Assembly (NCBI GenBank): GCA_009103225.1
Contig: RHPI01001168.1
Coordinates: forward strand, 403,986 to 467,985
Source: Chlorokybus atmophyticus
Lineage: Eukaryota; Streptophyta; Chlorokybophyceae; Chlorokybales; Chlorokybaceae
DNA: 64,000 bases
Reading direction: 5' to 3'
Shown here: one piece after another, positions 1-10,080 of the stretch
Position numbering within the stretch: position 1 is the first letter of the stretch
Layout: the number at the start of each line of letters is the position of its first letter
Translations under genes and position numbers: made by a program
Notes under the pieces: model-generated
The model's input: the letters and a program-made list of their open reading frames with translations, nothing else
Told to the model about the DNA's origin: nothing
The model's database searches: none

Positions 1-200
1 ACACTCGCCACCCACGCCAAGGATGGCGCCGCCGTGCTAGGGTTTTAAGCGACTAGATAAGGAGCTTGTGACTCACAACTCACGTCTAGTGAGTGCTTGT
101 GCCCTCAAGTGCCCAAGGCACTAGGGGCACAAGAGTCTCATAACTCATTAACGAGTACTTGAGTTCATGGGCGCGCATTTCATGCGCTTCATGAACTCAT
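1..200. repeat. Left terminal inverted repeat of the 9-kb mobile element
   Basis: The first 200 bases are the reverse complement of 8851-9052, with only scattered substitutions and small length differences. The shared block includes GATGGCGCCGCCGTGCTAGG and continues without interruption to GAACTCAT at the inner end. The repeat starts at the window edge, so its true outer end may lie further left; the right copy and a third copy at 12842 both read CCACAC just outside the first matching bases. Confidence 0.93.
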
Positions 201-639
201 ATTTCTTGGCCGCAATGATGTGGAGGAGGTGGGGTCGACAAAACTCAAGAGCTTCTTGCGGATCAGCACCAACTTCATCTTCAGTGACCATGAAGCGTAG
301 TTGTGCAGATCAAGGGACTCGATGGGCATCCTATCTGTGTCAGCCATTGCTTGCTACACAATAATACAACTCACCCTCTCCCCAAGAACACTCTACTAGT
401 ACGCGCCTATGCTCAACACTTTCTCTCACTAGCACAAGCAATCACACAAGCGAGTGTGGGCCCATAACCTGTTGAGAACTAGTGATGCGCCTAGTGTGTG
501 TGTACTTGCCTCCTACATACAAGTGCACACACTAAGGACAAGTGCAGCAAGCACGCCAACTATAGAGACAATGTGCGACCCACTGTATCAAGCAGTATAC
601 AGTGTCTTATATACTATGCTACCAACTACTAGTCAACTC

Positions 640-791
640 TACTCAACTCTGGTCAAAGTCAACAACACCAGTCAACACTAGTCAATGGTCAAAGTCAACA
701 GTCAAAGTCAATATTGACCATGGTTGACCATAACTGCCGTAACTCCCGTAACTCCCGTAACTCTTGTAACTCTCGTAACTCCCGTAACTAT
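640..791. repeat. GGTCAA-rich cluster followed by a 9-bp tandem repeat
   Basis: Positions 650-735 contain repeated GGTCAAAGTCAACA-like blocks on both strands. They are followed at 738-791 by six copies of a 9-bp unit close to CGTAACTCC. It lies between the left inverted repeat and the transposase gene, so it could be a subterminal protein-binding array, but that role is inferred only from position. Confidence 0.7.
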
Positions 792-1157
792 AAAGGTTAA
801 GCTGATCGTACCAACTACATGTAGGCGCCGCCTATACATGTACTTTCAACAAGCTATAACATCTAACACCTCTTGGGTGGTGGTGGCGGCCGTCATGAGG
901 TGGGCTTGAGGCGGCTGGCGATGCTGAATAAGGTGATTGCGTTGATCAGCTGCAGGCTTCTCCACGGTGAGTTTCCGCATGCTACAACCAATGTGCAACC
1001 AAACTTTTTTGTGCATGCAGCAGGCGTTTTAACAAACAACCGCATGCACTCGTGGTCGCTGTAGATGGATGCACGTAAGAGGCGCATCTTGCCGGTCCTA
1101 CTACTGTTGATAATGTCCAATGATTCGCCTACATTTGAATCATAAGCACTCAAGCGC

Positions 1158-2613
1158 ATGCGTTTGGGCAATGAAAGATTCCGTTGGTGGGCATCCGTGC
1201 TTCGGCACGAGCAGCACATGCAGCTGGTGTTGGCCATGGGTGTTGATGAGTTGAGTAGGCAAAGGCAGGTAGAACATGTTGCTGCCTATGCCAATGCAGT
1301 GCGAGAAACCTTGTTTTATTTAATGTCAGAGGGGATGAGTGCGAGGAGGTGGTTCTGGACGTTACGGAGAATTGTTGACAGGTAGAGATTAAATGTTGAT
1401 ACTTGGTCTGATCAGGAGTCCAGGCTGCAGATGCGTGTTTTTAGAGAAACATTCAAGAAGATTTGCAAAGCTACTGGTCCAAAAATCATAAAGGAGCACA
1501 CCAACCGCCGCGATGCCATGCCGGTGCGCAAGTGGTTTGGCATGGTTATGTAGCGTTTCGCGCAAGGCATGTCACTAGTTACTATCAGTCAGCAAACAGG
1601 ATACTCGGACTTTCTTATCTGCACGGTAACTACCGATGTGTGCTATGCTATTGCGACGCATCTGAGACCACAATACTTGAGGTGAGATAGCATGTGAAAG
1701 TTGGCGTGTGCGCGTGCGCGCGTGCGTGCATGCACGTGTGTGATGTGCTATGTTGGCTCAAGTTGCACATGTGTGTAGGTTTCTTGGCGTCAATGAGGAG
1801 GGCATGCACGAGCACCATTGAATCAAGCAGCAAAGCTTGCGCTTCAAAGATAGCTTCAACTTCCCTGGGGTTGTGGGCGTTATCGATGGGACCCACATCC
1901 CTATCATGATACCGGCTACTCGCTTGGCACAGCGGCAACATTTTTGCCGTAAAGGGTTTGCGTCTCTTAATACGTTAGCCACCTGCAATGATCGCGGACG
2001 CTTTACCCATGTATATGAAGGGTGGCATGGTTCAGCTCATAACAATCGTGTCCTCCGCAATTGTCCCATTTACAAGAAGGCCACATATTCGGGGTACTCG
2101 GCAAACCCAGATTACTACTTGCTGGCTGACGCTGGTTACATGCAGACCAAATGCACTTTGTTACCCTATTATAATGATGGTCAGCTTAGTAGCAGGCAAT
2201 GGGTGTACAATAAGGTGCAATCCTCTTTGCGCATGAGCATTGAATTAGCATGTGGTCGGTGGAAAGGGCGCTTCAAAGCTTTGCGTATCGGCCTGCACAT
2301 GAATATTCCTCATGTGGTTGCTGCCGTCAATACACTGGCCGTGTTGTACAACATGTGTGAAGCAGAGGGTAATCAATATGAAGATGTGTGGGGTGAGGAG
2401 GAGTTGATCCCCTTCAATGATGATGTTGGCTACCGTGCATGGCAAGAGCTGTTAAGGACGCAATGCAACAGCCGGCGTGGTGAGAACCCAAATAGCAGCA
2501 ACGGCACACGCGAAGCTAAAACTCAAGACCGATTTAGCCCTGCAAGAGGGGTGGATTCCCTCAGTGTAACGTGGTGGCATGAATTGACATGCTTGCTTTG
2601 CAGCTGCAATTGA
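1158..2613 (+). pseudogene. PIF/Harbinger (HARBI1-type, DDE_Tnp_4) transposase, degraded
   Basis: One reading frame runs from the ATG at 1158 through a probable intron at 1682-1778 (GT donor, AG acceptor) to a TGA at 2611-2613. Three in-frame stops interrupt it: TAG 1383-1385, TAG 1551-1553 and TGA 1819-1821. The catalytic triad of the Harbinger family is all present: Asp in VIDGTHI (codon 1885-1887), Asp in LADAGY (2128-2130) and Glu in SIELACGRWKGRF (2242-2244). The N-terminal part has the usual helical region before the catalytic core (MRVFRETFKKI). The protein would cut and paste DNA at the element's ends. Because all three acidic residues survive while the N-terminus is broken, this is a fairly recent pseudogene. 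Stop reassignment is unlikely, since the reconstructed host genes have no in-frame stops. Confidence 0.88.
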
Positions 2614-5327
2614 TAAATTCTTCTTCTCTATGCTGTGCAACCTACAAGGCAAAGCCATGCAAACGGTTACTCGCACTACATGCAAGCAAATAGTGACATA
2701 GCTTGTGCACATGTATGTGCGCGCATGCAATCAATGGCAACATTAGGCAACAGTTTTAAAAATTTCGTGTCACTCTCTTCTGTATATGCATGTCACACGC
2801 GTGTGTACGCGCATACCTAGTTCAATGCATTTATGATTACGACGTGCTGACTGTCTACTCTTTGGCTAGCAGAGCAAAAATAATGTTTGTGACCTTGTCG
2901 GCTTGTGCATTGCGTGCTTGTTTTGTCTCTCCTCGTGCTTCAGCGCGCGCTGCATCCAATGCAGCTATTTGTTTTGTGTCCAATGTTCTCTGCTCCTGCT
3001 CCTTGCGCATGCACAATTCAAATTGCTCAAGCATGTCCATCATTTACGAGTATGCTGCAGTGCGCTCATTATTGGCATGTTTAAAGGCCAATTGTAAGCT
3101 GTCGTATGCCTTGTTGCTCTGCTTTAGGGCGGTCTTTATGTGGGTCTCAAACATATTGGCCTTGTGGCTGGCGCGGTTGCCTTCTTACGCTTGCTTCTTC
3201 TTCGCCATTACCTCCTCAAAGATGGTACGGCGCGCCGCACTGACATGCAATTGTTTGCTGAGTAAACAGCATGTTTGCATACCCACACATGCAGACAAGC
3301 AGCATTACTTGTCCTCATTTTCTTCTACATCGCTGGCTGCCTGTCCACCTTCCTCTTCAACCCATTCATCATCTTGTCCACGACGCCTTGCAGATGCAGC
3401 AGTTTTCAAGGCCGTCATGGAAGATTTTGGGTCATCGGTAAAAAACAAGAACTCTAATGCCTTCTCACTATCAGTCCAAGAACTGAACTTATCCATGAGC
3501 TTGAAACTGGGCAAATGCTTGCGCACAAGCTCTCGCAGCTCCTCGATCTCCCCAGGCTCCACCTCGGGCAGCTCAATATGGTTAAGGTTGTGCGTTTTAA
3601 GTACACCTGCCCCGAGGTTTAACTGAGGTCGCGAATTTTCTGCCAGTAGGCAAGCATGCATATAGGTTGTTAGCAAATGGACTAAGCACAACCCTCAACA
3701 CGCACAAAAGATATCAGCTTTAATACCCTGCATATGCAGACCAAATGCACTTTGTTACCCTATTATAATGATGGTCAGCTTAGTAGCAGGCAATGGGTGT
3801 ACAATAAGGTGCAATCCTCTTTGCGCATGAGCATTGAATTAGCATGTGGTCGGTGGAAAGGGCGCTTCAAAGCTTTGCGTATCGGCCTGCACATGAATAT
3901 TCCTCATGTGGTTGCTGCCGTCAATACACTGGCCGTGTTGTACAACATGTGTGAAGCAGAGGGTAATCAATATGAAGATGTGTGGGGTGAGGAGGAGTTG
4001 ATCCCCTTCAATGATGATGTTGGCTACCGTGCATGGCAAGAGCTGTTAAGGACGCAATGCAACAGCCGGCGTGGTGAGAACCCAAATAGCAGCAACGGCA
4101 CACGCGAAGCTAAAACTCAAGACCGATTTAGCCCTGCAAGAGGGGTGGATTCCCTCAGTGTAACGCGGTGGCATGAATTGACATGCTTGCTTTGCAGCTG
4201 CAATTGATAAATTCTTCTTCTCTATGCTGTGCAACCTACAAGGCAAAGCCATGCAAACGGTTACTCGCACTACATGCAAGCAAATAGTGACATAGCTTGT
4301 GCACATGTATGTGCGCGCATGCAATCAATGGCAACATTAGGCAACAGTTTTAAAAATTTCGTGTCACTCTCTTCTGTATATGCATGTCACACGCGTGTGT
4401 ACGCGCATACCTAGTTCAATGCATTTATGATTACGACGTGCTGACTGTCTACTCTTTGGCTAGCAGAGCAAAAATAATGTTTGTGACCTTGTCGGCTTGT
4501 GCATTGCGTGCTTGTTTTGTCTCTCCTCGTGCTTCAGCGCGCGCTGCATCCAATGCAGCTATTTGTTTTGTGTCCAATGTTCTCTGCTCCTGCTCCTTGC
4601 GCATGCACAATTCAAATTGCTCAAGCATGTCCATCATTTACGAGTATGCTGCAGTGCGCTCATTATTGGCATGTTTAAAGGCCAATTGTAAGCTGTCGTA
4701 TGCCTTGTTGCTCTGCTTTAGGGCGGTCTTTATGTGGGTCTCAAACATATTGGCCTTGTGGCTGGCGCGGTTGCCTTCTTACGCTTGCTTCTTCTTCGCC
4801 ATTACCTCCTCAAAGATGGTACGGCGCGCCGCACTGACATGCAATTGTTTGCTGAGTAAACAGCATGTTTGCATACCCACACATGCAGACAAGCAGCATT
4901 ACTTGTCCTCATTTTCTTCTACATCGCTGGCTGCCTGTCCACCTTCCTCTTCAACCCATTCATCATCTTGTCCACGACGCCTTGCAGATGCAGCAGTTTT
5001 CAAGGCCGTCATGGAAGATTTTGGGTCATCGGTAAAAAACAAGAACTCTAATGCCTTCTCACTATCAGTCCAAGAACTGAACTTATCCATGAGCTTGAAA
5101 CTGGGCAAATGCTTGCGCACAAGCTCTCGCAGCTCCTCGATCTCCCCAGGCTCCACCTCGGGCAGCTCAATATGGTTAAGGTTGTGCGTTTTAAGTACAC
5201 CTGCCCCGAGGTTTAGCTGAGGTCGCGAATTTTCTGCCAGTAGGCAAGCATGCATATAGGTTGTTAGCAAATGGACTAAGCACAACCCTCAACACGCACA
5301 AAAAATATCAGCTTTAATACCCTGCAT
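2140..5327. repeat. Near-identical 1594-bp tandem duplication
   Basis: Positions 2140-3733 are repeated at 3734-5327 with an offset of exactly 1594 bp. I noticed only three substitutions: one near 2571/4165, one near 3620/5214 and one near 3704/5298. The unit contains the last 157 codons of the transposase, including the catalytic Glu, and the downstream exons of the minus-strand Myb-like gene. The join falls at a short CATATGC/ACATGC context, which fits replication slippage or unequal exchange. Confidence 0.95.
3734..4207 (+). pseudogene. Duplicated C-terminal fragment of the Harbinger transposase
   Basis: This is the second copy of the last 157 codons of the transposase, produced by the 1594-bp duplication. 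It keeps the catalytic Glu region but lacks both catalytic Asp residues, so it cannot be an active enzyme. It differs from the first copy by one visible residue near its end (Trp to Arg). Confidence 0.93.
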
Positions 5328-6345
5328 ATGTCCTTGCACACATTCATGCGCGCAGCGCATTGCTTGTTAGTAAACTTCCATACACCATTGTATTGAGTAC
5401 ACAAATGTTGAGCGTCGACAGCCCAGTATGCTTGGCCAGTTGTCAGCTTCTTCTCGCGCATGAAGCTAGCGATGGTGGACTCGTTCACCTGCATAAGCCT
5501 GTGTCAGCGATAAATTGATGTGGCATGCCTGCAAATTAGCAAATGGACTAAGCACAACCCTCAACACGCACAAAAAATAGCAGCATTTATACCCTGCATA
5601 TGTCCTTGCACACATTCATGCGCGCAGCGCATTGCTTGTTAGTAAACTTCCATACACCATTGTATTGAGTACACAAATGTTGAGCGTCGACAGCCCAGTA
5701 TGCTTGGCCAGTTGTCAGCTTCTTCTCGCGAATGAAGCTAGCGATGGTGGACTCGTTCACCGGCATAAGCCTGTGTCAGTGATAAATTGCTGTGGCATGC
5801 CTGCAAATTAGCAAATGGACTAAGCACAACCCTCAACACGCACAAAAGATAGCAGCATTTATACCCTGCATATGTCCTTGCACACATTCATGCGCGCAGC
5901 GCATTGCTTGTTAGTAAACTTCCATACACCATTGTATTGAGTACACAAATGTTGAGCGTCGACAGCCCAGTATGCTTGGCCAGTTGTCAGCTTCTTCTCG
6001 CGAATGAAGCTAGCGATGGTGGACTCGTTCACCTGCATAAGCCTGTGTCAGTGATAAATTGCTGTGGCATGCCTGCAAATTAGCAAATGGACTAAGCACA
6101 ACCCTCAACACGCACAAAAGATAGCAGCATTTATACCCTGCATATGTCCTTGCACACATTCATGCGCGCAGCGCATTGCTTGTTAGTAAACTTCCATACA
6201 CCATTGTATTGAGTACACAAATGTTGAGCGTCGACAGCCCAGTATGCTTGGCCAGTTGTCAGCTTCTTCTCGCGCATGAAGCTAGCAATGGTGGACTCGT
6301 TCACCTGCATAAGCGTGTGTCAGTGATAAATTGCTATGGCATGCC
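5266..6345. repeat. 272-bp tandem repeat, about four units, each carrying a Myb-like exon
   Basis: The marker AGCAAATGG recurs at 5266, 5538, 5810 and 6082, exactly 272 bp apart each time, and the sequence between is almost identical. On the minus strand each unit contains a block encoding VNESTIASFMREKKLTTGQ and the Trp-rich stretch after it, preceded by a TATGCAG acceptor and followed by a possible GGTATAA donor. The array is therefore a tandem duplication of one exon with its flanking introns. The fourth unit runs into unique sequence near 6345. Confidence 0.93.
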
Positions 6346-6810
6346 TGCATGCATGCCAGAGCCTAGACTGTTCAACAAAGTGTGCCAGCTCTTGCACCCT
6401 AGGACAAGCATTTACTTGCTTGTCCATGGTAGTCAGAATGCTCAACAACAACCATGTCTTGCACTTATCCCAATGTGCTTTGGGAGCCTTTGCACCATCG
6501 CCACTCTTCGTCTTTGTTGTCTTCTTTGTCGTCTTGCCACCTTTAGCACCCTTGGTTGGTGAGCTCACAGTATCCTTCTTGACGCCCTCTTCATCCTCTT
6601 CATCCTTTTGCTTAAGCAAGTATATATGAGCGTGCTGGTGGAGTTCGCACACTTACTTATCCCAAACTGTGTGTGTAGTGTGCATCTATCAGCATATTTT
6701 TGTGCTTGTCCTGTTACATGAGGTTGGCATCTACCGACGTGCGCACACAGTGGCTGTGCTGTGCAACACCTTGTACTCAACATGAGCATGCATTCCTGTA
6801 AGAGATGCAC

Positions 6811-7557
6811 CTAGCTCAGCGGGCACACATCGGCTGCATGGTGCACAGCTGTCAATGCTTTACAATTACATTTGGGCCTACATATGCGTGCTTGCATGTT
6901 GGCTTGTGCACAGGCTGCTACCCACTGTAAACATGCAAAATGTTGGACTTGCTGAGCATACAAGTGCACGTATGACTTGCACAGTACACCCTTAGCAGAC
7001 TTACAGCAGTGACATTTTGCAGGCTTACTTCTTATGAAGGTCTCGCCCACACTTTGGTCCGTTGGAGGCGTCCCACCAGTTGAACTCGCAAAGGGAGGGC
7101 AAGACGGTGGCCTTTGCGTAGGGTTGGGGCTGCTGCTGGCGGCAGCCGCAGGTGTGTATGGCAACCTGCCCCCAACACCCCACGACACTTGAATGTCTAT
7201 GTTGGGGGCATGGTGTCCCCCCATGGGCATAAAACCTCCTGCTAAACCATGCAGACCTGTACCATCCCGCCCCCCTATAAAGACAACCAGACATTCTCAG
7301 TCCCCCCCCATGAGCGCTGGGAACGAAGCCTGCTGCTGGTTGATGACCATGGGCGACCACAACATTGCCACCTGGCTTCCATGCCACAGCCCTTGACCGA
7401 CTGAATACTGACATTGGTTGGCAACCTGCGGCGAAGGCTCCCCCATCTTTTCCACACCCTTACTACCACCACTGCCGCCACCGCCGCCGCTGCCGCCCTC
7501 AATGACGACAACAATGCCAATAACCAGGACGGCTGAGTTGGCGCACACATATTTCAA
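6811..7557 (-). other. Gly/Pro-rich open frames upstream of the Myb-like gene
   Basis: Minus-strand open frames here encode low-complexity protein, including a Gly/Ser-rich run near 7450-7510 and a Pro/Ser-rich run near 7030-7150. They could be 5' exons of the Myb-like gene, whose basic block follows, but there is no domain to confirm this and the frames are not joined by clear splice sites. No known family is recognised. Confidence 0.3.
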
Positions 7558-7794
7558 CCTTTCCCGTCACCGCTTGCCACGTGGTAAGCGTGGCAGCTTT
7601 CTTATTGGTCGAGGCCGGAGCAACTTCAAAATACAATTGCAAAAGCACCTCGGGGGCACCTTTGGCAAATGCAAGTACGTAATAAGGGTTTGGTACCATC
7701 TGATACCAGTGTAAATTCAAGACGATTGTAAAAGACATACTTTGCCCCCCTATGTTCTACGCTAAGTACGCTAATGTAAACGCGCTCTGAGCAC

Positions 7795-8790
7795 TTGCAC
7801 ACGTCGTACACGGCAGTGGCGGTGGCTTCGCGTGCTACTAGCACCATACGGGGCCATGAGATCTACTGGAACCGCTTTGTTGCGCTTTGCACGCTCCGTG
7901 GTTGGGTAACCTTGCCGACAGACGATGCCACAGTTGCCCTGTCTCACCAAAGTGTTAATGGAGTCCTCCCCCCGGCACTTGTAAGGAAAGCCTCAGTGGC
8001 CATACATGCTATGCATGCCATAAAAGGCCCGACCTCGCCCACTGCGAGTACACTTGTGGCAATGGTGCGTGAGGCTGCTGCCAGTCTACCACCGTCGGGC
8101 CAACGGCAAAAGGACTGCTTTCTTTTTTCTTTTTTCTTTTTGTTTTTTAATACCTAAGCTCTTGCGCGCCATGGTCTCGCACTTTGCTTGCAATAGTTGA
8201 GACTTGGTGGCCAGATTGCAAACGGTGGCTGTGTTGTTGCGGTTTGCAGGTATGATGCGGTATTCCGACCAAGCCGAGATTAATGCGCAAGCCATTATCT
8301 ATCCGCCGGACCGCATGGATCTCATCATTCCGCGCGGCAAAACCGACCAACATGGTGTGGGCGCAACAGTGCATATAGCTGCTGTGGCCAATGATTTGTG
8401 CCCTGTGATGCACACCGAAAAGTTGTTGTTTGGTTCGGGCTACAAGCAAGCTAGGCCGGGCAAGTTGCTGCGCTCCATCAAGTGGGTGGGGGGAACGTGC
8501 ATCATACACAACACCGTTGTGCCGTATGGCACCATGCTCGGTTGGGAAGAAGGCAGCCATGCGGGCGGCGGGGGAGGACCCCACACGTTTTGGTACATTC
8601 TCTGCTCGTTCGGCGCTGTAACCCAGGCGGTGAAGGCTGGTGTGCCCCATTACGTGTGGCAGCGGTTTGGGCGTTGGAATCTTCCACTGCAACTGAGGGC
8701 TATATGTGCACGGCGTTGCATAAGTTGCACATATTCTCGAAGCGCCTCAGCTTGAGTGGTACGCGCTCTGCACCGATTTCATCCATTTAT
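7795..8790 (+). pseudogene. Tyrosine recombinase (Crypton/integrase-like), degraded
   Basis: The first part (7795-8110) resembles a core-binding domain of tyrosine recombinases, with a YWNRFVALCTLRGW helix and a later SVAIHAMHAIKGPTSP segment. After a pyrimidine-rich interval (8110-8200) that may be an intron, the catalytic domain resumes. It shows LRFAGMMRYSDQAEI, with the first catalytic Arg at 8258-8260, and IPRGKTDQHGVG, with the catalytic Lys at 8339-8341. It ends with a His-box region and QRFGRW near 8655-8680. The nucleophile-type Tyr (EGYMCTALH, codon 8701-8703) is reached only after a frame change, and the second catalytic Arg is not visible. Such enzymes integrate or excise DNA by strand exchange. 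Crypton, DIRS and phage-integrase origins are all possible. Confidence 0.72.
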
Positions 8791-9349
8791 CGACCCATAA
8801 CGGACCCCCAGCATGAGCTGTATGTTGTATATAACTCAAGTGTGAGTTACATGAGTTCATGAAGCGCATGAAATGCGCGCCCATGAACTTAAAAACTCGT
8901 TAATGAGTTACGAGACTCTTGTGCCCCTAGTGCCTTAGGCACTTGGGGGGCACAAGCACTCATTAGGCGTGAGTTGCGAGTCACAAGCTCCTTATCTAGT
9001 CGCTTAAAACCCTAGCACGGCGGCGCCATCCTTGGCGTGGGGTGGCGAGTGTGGTTCACTTTGCAGGTGTACAGGCTTCTCAGGCTTCGACCCCTGCGTC
9101 AGCGGTGATGGTGCCGTCACCAAGTTGAAGACCGAAGAAGCGCGTGACTTTCGCACCTGACATGAAGAGATAGTTCCCATATTTGTAGCCTAGCACACTA
9201 GTGTAGACTTGTGTGTACATCAGCATGTATCCACACACTTGTACAGTTGTATTGTAATGCACTTGGGTGCTGGGCATAGCCACCGTGCTATCGACCCATA
9301 GCGACCCCCTAGCATGAGCTGTATGTCGCATATAACTCATGCGTGAGTT
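8788..9349. repeat. 60-bp direct repeat inside and just outside the right terminal repeat
   Basis: Positions 8788-8848 and 9289-9349 share a block reading TATCGACCCATA, then GAGCTGTATGT, then ATATAACTCA and GTGAGTT, with a few differences. One copy lies immediately inside the right inverted repeat and the other about 240 bp beyond it. The outer copy may be the remnant of a related element into which, or beside which, this one inserted. Confidence 0.85.
8851..9052. repeat. Right terminal inverted repeat of the 9-kb mobile element
   Basis: This is the inverted partner of 1-200. Matching begins at ATGAGTTCATGAAGCGC and ends at GGCGAGTGT. Most differences from the left copy are single-base changes and one to two base length changes in C runs. 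No short target-site duplication can be checked because the left flank is outside the window. Confidence 0.93.
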
Positions 9350-9517
9350 CTTTGTGTCTGCAACCTCCGTCTGCGCATGTTAATCACGCGCCCTTGCCAT
9401 TAGAGAGGACGAACGAACACCATCCACTACAACTCCTTAAGGTCCTCACCAATGCTAAAAAGCAATCGCCATCATGGCATGCTCCTCTTAGGTTGCCTCA
9501 TCGTAAATCCTCTTTTG
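9053..9517. other. Flank of the mobile element, no gene seen
   Basis: Apart from the outer copy of the 60-bp repeat at 9289-9349, I see no convincing coding region here. The minus-strand frame at 9080-9340 resembles no family and is probably spurious. Confidence 0.6.
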
Positions 9518-10080
9518 GCACTCGCAAATGAAGTGTCCCTTCATATTACAGTTGTGACACTTTTTGTCATGTAATGCTTCCCACCACTTGCTTTGTTCCT
9601 ATTGCGGTTGTGTTGAGGATTCAAAGCAGAAAGTGCGATAAGTTCTCCAGCATTCTCTATCTCCTCAACGTCCAACTTGCCTTTCACAACTAGCAGCTGA
9701 AGCACTGTATTAGCCAATGTTAACACCACATCAGAAGACTCCAACACTGTCATTAGCGTAGCATAATTCTCATGAGCCAACCAGGACTGCCCGCATTACC
9801 TCCTCTTCTTTCACATCGTAACACACTGCCGCAAGGTCTTGCCAAAGCTTCTATGCACACATGATGTACTTCTGGACTGGCTCCTTGTGCTCCATCTTCA
9901 AGGGTTTGAGCTTGCGCCTCAGCTGCAACTTGTGCGCGTTGCTGTTGGCCTTGAGGAGGGTGTCGAAGACCGCCCATGCCGCACGTTCAATCTTGCAATC
10001 CATGATGAGAGAGATGGAAGTCTTTGTCGTGCAAACCTATTAGCGCAAGACTCCATTGTAGCTTGCTAGTAGGCAAGGTT
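9518..10080 (-). pseudogene. Ty1/Copia-type gag remnant with CCHC zinc knuckle
   Basis: On the minus strand, 9518-9559 encodes CHNCNMKGHFICEC, a perfect C-x2-C-x4-H-x4-C zinc knuckle as found in retrotransposon Gag. Upstream, in a shifted frame, 9541-9780 encodes helical sequence (ENYATLMTVLESSDVVLTLA, then ELIALSAL) like the UBN2-type Gag of Copia elements. More gag-like but frame-broken sequence reaches about 10080. The frame change just before the knuckle and the lack of protease, integrase or reverse transcriptase mark it as a fragment. No flanking LTR pair was found. Confidence 0.65.

Larger units (their letters stand above)
2855..6652 (-). pseudogene. Myb/SANT-like second gene of the Harbinger element, multi-exon and rearranged
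   Basis: Reading the minus strand from 6652 downward, exon-like blocks appear in a plausible order. A basic, Lys/Thr-rich stretch leads into WDKCKTWLLLSILTTM (about 6350-6600). A block in the 272-bp repeat contains a Trp/Trp pattern (AYWAVDAQHLCTQYNGVWKF, then TNKQCAARMN), typical of Myb/SANT-like DNA-binding domains. An acidic block follows (4899-5285, copied at 3305-3691), and then a Lys/Glu/Ala-rich coiled-coil-like block ending at 4449 (copied at 2855). Harbinger elements normally encode such a Myb-like partner, which binds DNA and helps the transposase into the nucleus. Stops between blocks and duplication of the downstream blocks suggest loss of function. Exact splice sites are uncertain. 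Confidence 0.6.
1..9052. mobile_element. Composite TIR-bounded DNA transposon with Harbinger transposase, Myb-like gene and tyrosine recombinase
   Basis: Long inverted repeats bound a 9-kb segment whose recognisable coding matter is all transposon-like. In order it holds a PIF/Harbinger DDE transposase on the plus strand, a Myb/SANT-like gene on the minus strand and a tyrosine recombinase on the plus strand near the right end. Known PIF/Harbinger elements usually encode a transposase plus a Myb-like protein and have short inverted repeats with 3-bp target duplications; a 200-bp inverted repeat and a tyrosine recombinase are not standard. All three coding regions carry stops or frameshifts, so the copy looks inactive. 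Either one element is nested in another, or this is a composite family; the sequence alone does not decide. Confidence 0.75.

Noticed and set aside
1383-1821. Stop codon reassignment in this organism
   Set aside because: The reconstructed host genes, over 7700 codons in total, contain no in-frame stop, so the stops in the transposase reflect decay.
2790-3626. 278-codon plus-strand frame, and its copy at 4384-5220
   Set aside because: It is the shadow of the minus-strand Myb-like gene blocks. It has no motif, and its codon content mirrors the acidic and coiled-coil blocks on the other strand.
8147-8692. 181-codon minus-strand frame
   Set aside because: It is antisense to the tyrosine recombinase catalytic domain, whose motifs are clear on the plus strand.
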